A DNA stretch of 64,000 nt from Fervidibacter sp032160945 (lineage in GTDB: Bacteria > Armatimonadota > Fervidibacteria > Fervidibacterales > Fervidibacteraceae), in NCBI GenBank assembly GCA_032160945.1, contig JAVHTL010000001.1; one strand, 5' to 3'. Under the pieces are notes generated by a model. The model worked only from the letters and a program-made list of their open reading frames with translations, did not search any database and had not been told where the DNA came from. Within the stretch, counting starts at the first letter, position 1, and each line of letters opens with the position of its first letter. This document shows positions 51,219 through 59,324 of the stretch, piece by piece. Position numbers and translations under genes: made by a program.

Positions 51219-53426
51219 GTGAAGGCAGTTACCGTTGAGAGACAAATTGAAGGGAAAACTTTCACGCTGGAAACTGGGGTTTTAGCACCTCAGGCTGACG
51301 CTGCTGTTGTTGCAAAGTGTGGTGACAGCATGGTCTTAGTCACTGTTGTCCGCAGTCAAGAAGTGCGTTCAGGAGTTGACTTTTTTCCATTGGTCGTTGA
51401 TTTTGAGGAGCGCATGTATGCCATTGGCAGGATCCCTGGTCACAGGTTTTTAAGGCGCGAAGGGAGACCTAGTGACCAGGCAATTTTGACTGCGAGGCTG
51501 ATAGACCGTTCCATCCGACCACTTTTCCCTAAAGGTGCACTCAACGATGTTCAAGTCATAGTGACCGCTTTGTCTTTTGATTTTGAAAACTCGTTGGATA
51601 TACTTGGTTTGCTTGGTGCAAGCGCAGCACTGATGATTTCCGAAATACCTTTTGACGGTCCTGTCGCTGGGGTAAGGATGGGGATTTTTGATGGTGAAAT
51701 TGTTGTCAATCCGCCATTTAAGAAACTTGAGAATAGCGAATTGGACTTGCTGGTCGCGAGCACAAGGGATGCTGTCGTTATGATTGAAGCGGGAGCAAAG
51801 CAAGTTCCAGAAAAGCAAATGCTGGACGCCATCGTAAAAGCCTACGAAGCAGCACAGCCACTTATTGAAATGCAAGAGGAACTGCGAGGGAGGGTTGGGA
51901 AAGAAAAGGTGCCCTTCGTCAGCATGCTGCCCGACGAAGAACTGACAAAACTGATAATGGAGCGTTATGATGCTGCAATCAAAGGGGCTGTTTTTCAAGC
52001 CAGCAAAGAGTTGCGGGAAACGAAGGTTAAGGAACTGCGAGAAAAGGTTGTCGCCGAATTAACCGAGCAAACCCCGGAAGAAAAGCGGCCTTTTCTACCT
52101 CTTTCCTTTGACGAAGCCCTTCACCTAATTGTCCGCGAGATGATTTTGAAGGAAGGAATCCGCCCCGATGGTCGTAGCTATTCTGACATCAGACCGATAA
52201 CTTGTGCCGTTGGAATCTCTCCTCGCGCTCATGGATCGGGTTTGTTTCAGAGAGGCGAAACTCAAGTTTTGACCATCGCCACCTTAGGCGCAATCAGTGA
52301 TGAGATGGCAGTTGAGACGCTTCTTGAAGAAGAGGTAGCAAAGCGCTTCATGCACCAATACAATTTCCCTCCATTCTCAACAGGAGAAGTAAGAGCACTT
52401 CGCGGACCTTCTCGGAGAGAAATCGGACATGGCGCTTTGGCAGAGCGAGCCATTGAGACTGTGATACCTGATGAGGACACTTTCCCTTACACTATTCGTC
52501 TCGTCTCCGAGGTTCTCAGTTCAAACGGTTCAACATCTATGGCTTCCGTTTGTGGCAGCACCCTTGCACTGATGGATGCAGGTGTCCCTATCATTGCCCC
52601 AGTGGCTGGCATTTCCATTGGTCTTGTAACAAGTGGCAGTCATTATGCTCTCCTGACGGACATTCAAGGAACTGAAGATGCACATGGCGACATGGACTTC
52701 AAAATTGCAGGCACGAGGAAAGGAATAACCGCCATTCAACTTGACCTGAAAATCAAAGGGCTATCCTTTGAAATCATTGAACGAGCCTTTGAGAAAGCGA
52801 AGGAAGGGAGGGAGTTTATCCTTGACAAAATGGCAGAAGTCATTGATAAGCCGAGACCAGAATTACCTTCCCATGCGCCTCGTGTCATTTCCATTCGCAT
52901 CCCGACAGAGAAAATCGGTGAAGTCATCGGTCCAAGAGGAAAACACATCAAGCACATCCAGCAAGAAACTGATGCCATCATTGACATTCAGCCGAACGGA
53001 ACAGTTTACATCACTTGCCCAAATCTGGAACAGGCTGAAAGGGCAGTAGAAATGGTCAAGTTATATGCTGCCGACCCTGAAGTAGGGAAAGTTTACAAGG
53101 GCAAGGTGACAAGGATTTTACCTTTCGGTGCACTCGTTGAAATTCTTCCGGGCAAGGAGGGGCTTTTGCACATTTCTCAAATTAGCCACGAAAGAATCAC
53201 CTCAGTGAGCGATGTCTTAAAGGTCGGTGAAGAAATTGAGGTTAAAGTTCTGGGTGTTGAACCAGATGGTAAGATAGCCTTGAGCCGAAAAGAATTGCTA
53301 CCGCCATCAACACGCATGCCGTTCAGACAGCATTTGGGCGGAAGTTCCCGCTACAAGTCAACTGGAGGTCCGTCACGACCGATAAATCGTGAGCCCAAGG
53401 GTGGCTCACACCATCAAAGGGATTGA
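51219..53426 (+). CDS. pnp: Polyribonucleotide nucleotidyltransferase
   Basis: 735 residues: RNase PH-like domain 1 (about 1-140), an alpha-helical linker, RNase PH-like domain 2 (about 310-540), KH domain (GEVIGPRGKHIKHIQ) and S1 domain (GKVTRILPFGALVEILPG). It degrades RNA phosphorolytically and belongs to the degradosome. GTG 51219 starts it, with GGAGGCGG ahead. The M16 protease follows 35 bp later. Confidence 0.95.
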   Translation: MKAVTVERQIEGKTFTLETGVLAPQADAAVVAKCGDSMVLVTVVRSQEVRSGVDFFPLVVDFEERMYAIGRIPGHRFLRREGRPSDQAILTARLIDRSIRPLFPKGALNDVQVIVTALSFDFENSLDILGLLGASAALMISEIPFDGPVAGVRMGIFDGEIVVNPPFKKLENSELDLLVASTRDAVVMIEAGAKQVPEKQMLDAIVKAYEAAQPLIEMQEELRGRVGKEKVPFVSMLPDEELTKLIMERYDAAIKGAVFQASKELRETKVKELREKVVAELTEQTPEEKRPFLPLSFDEALHLIVREMILKEGIRPDGRSYSDIRPITCAVGISPRAHGSGLFQRGETQVLTIATLGAISDEMAVETLLEEEVAKRFMHQYNFPPFSTGEVRALRGPSRREIGHGALAERAIETVIPDEDTFPYTIRLVSEVLSSNGSTSMASVCGSTLALMDAGVPIIAPVAGISIGLVTSGSHYALLTDIQGTEDAHGDMDFKIAGTRKGITAIQLDLKIKGLSFEIIERAFEKAKEGREFILDKMAEVIDKPRPELPSHAPRVISIRIPTEKIGEVIGPRGKHIKHIQQETDAIIDIQPNGTVYITCPNLEQAERAVEMVKLYAADPEVGKVYKGKVTRILPFGALVEILPGKEGLLHISQISHERITSVSDVLKVGEEIEVKVLGVEPDGKIALSRKELLPPSTRMPFRQHLGGSSRYKSTGGPSRPINREPKGGSHHQRD

Positions 53427-53461
53427 TGCCATGCTAACTCTCCAAAGGAAGTGAGTCTGCT

Positions 53462-54748
53462 ATGGAACCAATTGAGGTCGTTCGTTTGCCTAACAAATTG
53501 ACCATCGCTTATCATCTTGTCCCTTGGTCACACACCATTGCCGTCGGTGTTTGGATAGGTGTCGGGACAAAAGACGAAAATAAGGACGAGGAGGGGATGG
53601 CTCACTTTATTGAGCATGTGCTTTTTAAAGGAACGAAAAAAAGGTCAGGTCGGCAAATTGCTCAGTTAATTGACTCTTTGGGCGGCAATGTTGACGCTTT
53701 CACAGAAAAGGAACTCACATGCTTTTACATGCGTGTTTTGCCACAGCATTTATCGCAAGGTTTGGCTCTGATTAAAGAGATGCTGACAGAACCTTTGCTG
53801 CGACCCAAAGCCATTGAGGTTGAAAAGAGCATCGTCTTGGCGGAAATCCAAGATATTGAGGATACGCCAGAAGAACTTGTCAACGAAAATTTCTTTGAAG
53901 CCCTTTGGAACGGACACCCCCTCAGCCGTTCCATCTTGGGAACAAAAGAAACTGTCTCCAAATTTCGCCGTTCTCATTTGCTTCGCTTCCTGAAACGACA
54001 TTATGTCCCTGAGAAAGTAGTAATTGCTGGTGCAGGCTCAATGGAGTCGTCAAGATTCATTGATTTGGTCTCCCAACACTTCGGAAATTGGAACAGTAAC
54101 TCAAACGATGCCGAAAATCTTGAGCAATCCCCAAACCCTTCACCTTCCTTAAAATTCATCCAGCATCAAACGGAGCATCTTTATTTCACTTTCGGCGTTC
54201 AAAGTTTTCCAATCACCGAGTTTGCTCATTATCCAGCCTCAATCTTGGACATAATCGTAGGAGGCGGAGCCAGTTCCCGCCTCTTTATGGAAGTGCGAGA
54301 AAAGAGAGGACTCGCTTATACCATAGGCTCATTTTCCTCTGCCTTCAAACAAGCAGGCTTTTTTGCTATTGGTGGAAGTTGCGCCCCTTCTGAGGCTGAA
54401 AAAGTCATTCGCGTCATCGCACGAGAGTTGAAGCGCATTTGCCAAAACGGGATTGGGGAAAACGAATTGGAGCGAGCAAAAACACAACTTAAGTTGGGCA
54501 TTGTCATGGCTAAGGAAAGCGTTACAGGTTTGATGATGAGGCTTGGCAGGCAAATCTACTATTTCGGCAAACCAATCCCTATGGAGCAAATTATCCATCG
54601 CATTGACCAAGTTACAGCCGATGAGGTCGTTTCCGTAGCACAGAAACTTTTCCTTGAAAACAAGTTCGCCGGTTCACTCCTCGGTCCAATCAAAGACAAC
54701 GAAGCAGAAAGGTTGCACTCTGTTCTGAACAACTCGTTACATGCTTAA
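53462..54748 (+). CDS. M16-family zinc metalloprotease
   Basis: 428 residues. The inverted zinc motif HFIEH at residues 48-52 with the second Glu 76 residues later (in EIQDIEDTPEEL) marks an active pitrilysin-type subunit like the MPP/PqqL group. The C-terminal half has VGGGASSRLFMEVREKRGLAYTIG. It probably processes signal or regulatory peptides, and commonly accompanies pnp in other genomes, as here. Confidence 0.9.
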   Translation: MEPIEVVRLPNKLTIAYHLVPWSHTIAVGVWIGVGTKDENKDEEGMAHFIEHVLFKGTKKRSGRQIAQLIDSLGGNVDAFTEKELTCFYMRVLPQHLSQGLALIKEMLTEPLLRPKAIEVEKSIVLAEIQDIEDTPEELVNENFFEALWNGHPLSRSILGTKETVSKFRRSHLLRFLKRHYVPEKVVIAGAGSMESSRFIDLVSQHFGNWNSNSNDAENLEQSPNPSPSLKFIQHQTEHLYFTFGVQSFPITEFAHYPASILDIIVGGGASSRLFMEVREKRGLAYTIGSFSSAFKQAGFFAIGGSCAPSEAEKVIRVIARELKRICQNGIGENELERAKTQLKLGIVMAKESVTGLMMRLGRQIYYFGKPIPMEQIIHRIDQVTADEVVSVAQKLFLENKFAGSLLGPIKDNEAERLHSVLNNSLHA

Positions 54749-54889
54749 CAAACAACTTCGTGACTTCCTGAGCACAGGGGGTGGGCTGGATGCCTTTTAG
54801 TCCCAATCTTGCTCATCGTCACGAAAATTTCCTCACGCTGATTTTTAACCTTTCGCAACCCAACCAATTGCGTTACAACTTGTAATGAT

Positions 54890-55025
54890 TAGGAGTTACG
54901 CAATTGGATGTAGGGGCGGCTGCTAAGCCGCCCGCAAGGGCAGTTTTAACCCCTTTTATAAAGGATGTTTTCGGGCAGACTATCGTCCGCCCCTACACAA
55001 AATGACATCAACTGCGTAAGTCCTA
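54890..55025 (+). mobile_element. MITE-like element, copy 3 (complete)
   Basis: 136 bp: left end TAGGAGTTACGCAATTGGAT, right end CATCAACTGCGTAAGTCCTA, imperfect inverted repeats of about 17 bp. Direct repeats ATGAT flank it (54885-54889 and 55026-55030), a likely 5-bp target duplication. No coding capacity. Confidence 0.9.
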
Positions 55026-55056
55026 ATGATAACACCCGATAGCACACAACAGGATT

Positions 55057-55065
55057 TGCCATAAT
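55057..55065 (+). promoter_or_regulatory. Possible extended -10
   Basis: TGC-CATAAT about 31 bp before the GTG at 55096; no clear -35. The MITE's right end is about 30 bp upstream. Confidence 0.3.
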
Positions 55066-55095
55066 TTAGGCAATTGGTGTAAAGGAGGCTTAAAA

Positions 55096-57192
55096 GTGCG
55101 TCGTTTGCTTATCGCTGTTTGCTTGTCAATAACTGTTGTTGTGAATGCCCATGAGCGACCATCAATTGAGGTTTATGGTGTCAATGAGCGATATGAGGTC
55201 ATTGTCCCTTTGGTTGAGGAAGCACCTGTCGTTGATGGCAAACTTGATGAACCTGTTTGGGGAAAGGCGGCAAAAGTTTGGGGCTTCAGGCAAATTTCAC
55301 CTCAATTGGGTCAACCAGCAACACAACCCACCACTGTCTTCATCTTAACGACGAAAGAGAAACTTTACTTCGGTTTCCTATGCAAAATCCGAAGCAAAAA
55401 CTCAATCTTAGCCTACGAAACCCGATACGATGCCTCAATGAGGCGAGATGAAAGAGTAAGTGTCATTTTGGACACTTTGCACACTCATGACCGTTTTTAT
55501 TCCTTCACGGTTAACCCTCGCGGGACAAAGGCTGACGAGAGGTTCGGCAATAGCGACTGGGATGCCCAATGGGAAGCGAAGGTTCAAGTCAACGAAACTG
55601 AGTGGGTTGCTGAAATTGAAATCCCATACGCCATTTTGACTTTTGACCCCAGCCGTCCCGTTTGGGGCATCAATTTCAGACGCTACATCAGTGAAACTGA
55701 CGAATGGACATCTTGGGCTTTTGAGCCTGAACGAATTTTTGACATACGATACATGCCTCACCTTGTTGGATTGCCCCTCAAAGGGCAAAAGTCTAACTCG
55801 GGCAACTTTGCTAAAAGTTGGACACTGAAAACTTTTTCGGTAGCCGATTACCGAATTGATGGCAAGGACAAAGGCTTTGGCAGCAACTACGGCGTGGACG
55901 GTGAATGGATTATTAGACCGAACCTTGCTCTCCGCTTCGTTTTTAAACCTGACTTCAGTGAAATTGAGGAAGCCTTTGAAAGCATTGATGTCAGTTATGT
56001 TGAACAATTCGTCCCAGACCGACGAGAGTTTTTTGTTCAAGGTAGCGAATTCTTCAGCGAAGTCGCTGTCGCAGGGGAAGGTTGGCGGCGGGGGAGTGAA
56101 CCCAGCCTTTTCTACTCAAGACGAATCGGCAAATTTGACTTGGGCACGAAATTGACGGGTGCATTGGGCGATAGTAGGCTCGGTTTCTTAAGCACTCACA
56201 ATCTTGACGACGGAGAACACACTTTCCTGTTCAATTTCGCCCGCGCTTTTGGGACGCGAGGAAGGGCTTACTTTGGCTATATTGACGCACTTCGCAAAGA
56301 CAGTTTCAATCGCGGTTTCGTGATGGGTGGAGAAACTAATTTTGGACACCGTAACCGCTTTTGGCTTAGAGGAAGTTACGCCCGTCATTTTTCGTCCGAG
56401 GATGAAAGGGACGGCGGAGCAGGCTCGGTCAGGTTCGGCTATGGCGATGAACGATGGTTTGTTTCGTTAGGATACACCGCTTTCAGCCCTAACTTCCGCC
56501 CTTTGCTGAGTTACACACCCAGAACCAACTTTAAGCGTTGGTCGGTATTCATCAACAGGAACTTCAGGTCAAAAGGAACAGAGTTTTACCGAAACGCAGG
56601 GTTTTCTGTCAACTGGAGCAAAGGCGAAACTTTTAGCGACAAATTCTTTGAGCGAAATTATGGCTTCAATTTGTGGTTGGAACTGAAAGACCAAACGGAG
56701 ATCAACATCGGCTGGAACCGAAGCAAACACGCCGAATATCACATCCGTAAAGAACCTTTCAGCGACAGTTCGTTTCGGCTCTCTTTGGACTTGGGAGGCA
56801 ACAAACCTTTGCGGGCTGATTTGTCTTACGGTTTCGGTCGGGCGTTTGATGGGCGATACACTCAACCCCAAATTTCAATTCATTGGGACAAACCCGATGG
56901 TTCATGGCGCGTGAGGTTAAGTTGGAGTCAAAGGCATCAAACTTACGGTAATGGCACAAAGCAAACGGTCAGGTCACATGAAATTAACATCACGAAGGTT
57001 TTGAGCAGAGACAAATGGCTTGTGCTTCGTTACTTCAATCGGGGTGGTGACTATAGCGTCAAGAACTTCGCCCTCTCGTTCAGACTTCGTCGCGAAACCG
57101 GCGAGGAACTGTTCCTTATCTTAGGTGACCCTCGCGCTTCTGAAACCCGAACCCGTCTTGCCGTCAAATGGATTTTCCCATTCAGGTTTTGA
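55096..57192 (+). CDS. DUF5916/CBM9-like outer-membrane protein
   Basis: 698 residues with a signal peptide (to about residue 18). The N-terminal 200 residues look like a carbohydrate-binding family 9 (DOMON-like) domain: APVVDGKLDEPVWGKAAKV, FGFLCKIR, RDERVSVILDT, WVAEIEIPYAIL. The rest alternates beta strands and ends in Phe (WIFPFRF), the mark of an outer-membrane beta barrel. The known DUF5916 family is of this design. GTG 55096 starts it, preceded by AAAGGAGG. It opens the block of surface proteins to 63964. Confidence 0.82.
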   Translation: MRRLLIAVCLSITVVVNAHERPSIEVYGVNERYEVIVPLVEEAPVVDGKLDEPVWGKAAKVWGFRQISPQLGQPATQPTTVFILTTKEKLYFGFLCKIRSKNSILAYETRYDASMRRDERVSVILDTLHTHDRFYSFTVNPRGTKADERFGNSDWDAQWEAKVQVNETEWVAEIEIPYAILTFDPSRPVWGINFRRYISETDEWTSWAFEPERIFDIRYMPHLVGLPLKGQKSNSGNFAKSWTLKTFSVADYRIDGKDKGFGSNYGVDGEWIIRPNLALRFVFKPDFSEIEEAFESIDVSYVEQFVPDRREFFVQGSEFFSEVAVAGEGWRRGSEPSLFYSRRIGKFDLGTKLTGALGDSRLGFLSTHNLDDGEHTFLFNFARAFGTRGRAYFGYIDALRKDSFNRGFVMGGETNFGHRNRFWLRGSYARHFSSEDERDGGAGSVRFGYGDERWFVSLGYTAFSPNFRPLLSYTPRTNFKRWSVFINRNFRSKGTEFYRNAGFSVNWSKGETFSDKFFERNYGFNLWLELKDQTEINIGWNRSKHAEYHIRKEPFSDSSFRLSLDLGGNKPLRADLSYGFGRAFDGRYTQPQISIHWDKPDGSWRVRLSWSQRHQTYGNGTKQTVRSHEINITKVLSRDKWLVLRYFNRGGDYSVKNFALSFRLRRETGEELFLILGDPRASETRTRLAVKWIFPFRF

Positions 57193-57371
57193 AGGTTGAT
57201 TCGCCACCAAATTCAACCTTTGATGCCTCATAGCCTCACCACTGTAACTTGGATTTCCCTTTAGGCAAATCAGCAGGTCAAATTGTCAAGTGTTAGCGTC
57301 AGTGCAAATTGGGTAACCTAAAAATGCCGACAATTGAAGGTAACGATAGAACGAGAGGTGTAAAAACGAGA

Positions 57372-59324
57372 ATGCGCAAACTGTTTTCAGCCTTTGCGAT
57401 AGCCATTGTGGCAATCCATCTTGGTTGCGGGGGTGGTGGACCAAAGTGGGAAAAGTCAAAGCCAATGAATGATTTAATGATGGGTGATTCAATGGATGAT
57501 TCGTTGTTCTCAATCGTTATTCAATCAACGCCCGTTGCCGAAATTTGGCTTGATGGTCGCCAAACAGGGCTTAGGTCAGCCTTTCTTGGAACTAACCTAA
57601 CTCCGCAACCACTTCCCTTGACGGAAGTTCAACCTCACCTGCTTACTTTAAAGGTTGAAGGTTTTCACGATTGGCATCAATGGGTTGAAAAAACGAGTGA
57701 GGGTTCAGTGCTTATTCAAGCAAGGTTGCGACCGAAAGAAGAGCAAAGTGGCACTTTAGTCATCAATTCCGAACCACAAGGGGCGAAAATCTTTTTGGAC
57801 GGAGTTGAAACGGACAAGACTACCCCTGCAAAGATTGAGGTTACGCCGTCAAGCCACGCCATCAAAGTTGAATTTGAAGGTTTCTTGCCTGGCTACGAAA
57901 CCCTTTTCGTCCCTTCAGGTCAGCAAATTGAAGTTCACATCCCACTCCAGCCGCATGACAAGGGGGTCTTAAGTGGCGTAGTTTACGACCGATTTGGTGG
58001 TGCACCAGCCCACGCTTTGTTGAAGTTGCAAACATTGCAAGGCGAAGTCGTTGCGACAACCCGTTCAAGCGCTTTTGGGCTTTTCCAATTTCCGCCTGTT
58101 ATGCCGGGCACTTACACGGTCACTGCGGAAATCACCGTTGAAGGCGGGAGAGAAATTGGGTTGGTGGAAAACATCGTGGTTGAAGCGGGCAAACGGACTT
58201 TTGTCCCCTTGGTGGTTTTCCCTGCCTATTTTGTGGGCGCAGTTGAAGGGACAGTGAAAACGCCTAACGACGAACCAATTCCGAATGCTCAAGTCGCTGT
58301 GCTTTATTACGCTGCCGACCTTGATTTCGTCCTAACGAGCCGACGGACTTTGACTGACAATCAAGGTCGGTTCAGGCTTGAAAATATCCCCGCAGCAACT
58401 CAAGTCATCGTCGCCCGAAAAGAAGGCTATCAGTCGGCACAAACTCAGGTCATCGTTCGGCAAGGTGAAAGGGCTTCCGTTGAAATCTTTTTGCAACCTT
58501 TAACCACTCCACCGACTTTGCAGCCTCCGACCCAAGTTTTTGCAATCGCTTACACTGTGCCAACTGAGTTCTGGCAAACCGAGGAAGGCAAGAGCCGAAC
58601 TGCATTAGCGGAAATGCGAGGTGCTGAACTTTACCGCCAAGTTCTAACGAATTTGCTGCGCCGACACAAACACCCCGCAGCAAAAATTCTTGAGCAAATG
58701 TCAAGTTACAAACAAACAGCAACTCGCTTTTTCCCAGTCGGTTTCATGGGTAGCGTAGGAATTGGTTGGCAGCCACCTTTGTCAATCCCGTCCAAAGGTT
58801 TATTCGGTTACCGCATCTACCGAAGCATCCCTAATTCAACTGGTTGGAAACTCAGGCTCGTGATTGACGAACCTGAGCAGACGACTGCTGAAGATGTCGC
58901 TTTTGATTTCACCCCAGGTCAAACCTACCAATATGCTGTTTCGGCAATTAGGCTTGATGGCAAGGAGACTTCAAAAAGCGAACCTGCCTATACAACTTTC
59001 TTGTCACCAATTCAGTTGCTTGAGCCAACAGAAAACGCTCAGGTCGCTCAATCGCAATTGCGATTTTTCTGGACGCCCATCGGTGATTCAGTGCCATTTT
59101 ACTTCGTCCAACTTTACAGCGACCTTAATGCTATGCTTTTGGGCAACCCTGTTTGGAGCACTGATGCAATTAGTGGCACAAATCAAGCAGTTTACGACGG
59201 GCAACCGTTGCTGAAGGGCAAAACTTATTGGTGGCTTGTCATCGGCACAGATCAACGGGACTGGCGCGATGCAAATTCCTTCACCCTCAGCCCTGCAAGG
59301 TCGGTGGTGATAGTTGGTGATTAG
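57372..59324 (+). CDS. PEGA-domain surface lipoprotein with Ig/FnIII-like modules
   Basis: 650 residues. Lipobox ending at Cys19 (HLGCG) after an N-terminal signal. Two PEGA-like modules are visible (about 45-115 and 125-195, the second with INSEPQGAKIFLDGVETDKTTP), then two carboxypeptidase-regulatory-like beta sandwiches (LSGVVYDRFGG, VEGTVKTPNDEPIPNAQVAV), and a fibronectin-like part with GYRIYRSIPNSTGW and WWLVIGT. PEGA domains occur in surface layer and cell-wall-binding proteins. ATG 57372 gives the lipoprotein signal; an ATG at 57309 adds a hydrophilic run. Its end overlaps the next gene by 8 bp. Confidence 0.8.
   Translation: MRKLFSAFAIAIVAIHLGCGGGGPKWEKSKPMNDLMMGDSMDDSLFSIVIQSTPVAEIWLDGRQTGLRSAFLGTNLTPQPLPLTEVQPHLLTLKVEGFHDWHQWVEKTSEGSVLIQARLRPKEEQSGTLVINSEPQGAKIFLDGVETDKTTPAKIEVTPSSHAIKVEFEGFLPGYETLFVPSGQQIEVHIPLQPHDKGVLSGVVYDRFGGAPAHALLKLQTLQGEVVATTRSSAFGLFQFPPVMPGTYTVTAEITVEGGREIGLVENIVVEAGKRTFVPLVVFPAYFVGAVEGTVKTPNDEPIPNAQVAVLYYAADLDFVLTSRRTLTDNQGRFRLENIPAATQVIVARKEGYQSAQTQVIVRQGERASVEIFLQPLTTPPTLQPPTQVFAIAYTVPTEFWQTEEGKSRTALAEMRGAELYRQVLTNLLRRHKHPAAKILEQMSSYKQTATRFFPVGFMGSVGIGWQPPLSIPSKGLFGYRIYRSIPNSTGWKLRLVIDEPEQTTAEDVAFDFTPGQTYQYAVSAIRLDGKETSKSEPAYTTFLSPIQLLEPTENAQVAQSQLRFFWTPIGDSVPFYFVQLYSDLNAMLLGNPVWSTDAISGTNQAVYDGQPLLKGKTYWWLVIGTDQRDWRDANSFTLSPARSVVIVGD

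Larger units (their letters stand above)
54749..55095. other. Intergenic region with MITE-like copy 3
   Basis: 347 bp. It holds the complete MITE-like element at 54890-55025. The remaining sequence shows no gene; a possible extended -10 lies at 55057-55065 just before the next start. Confidence 0.7.
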
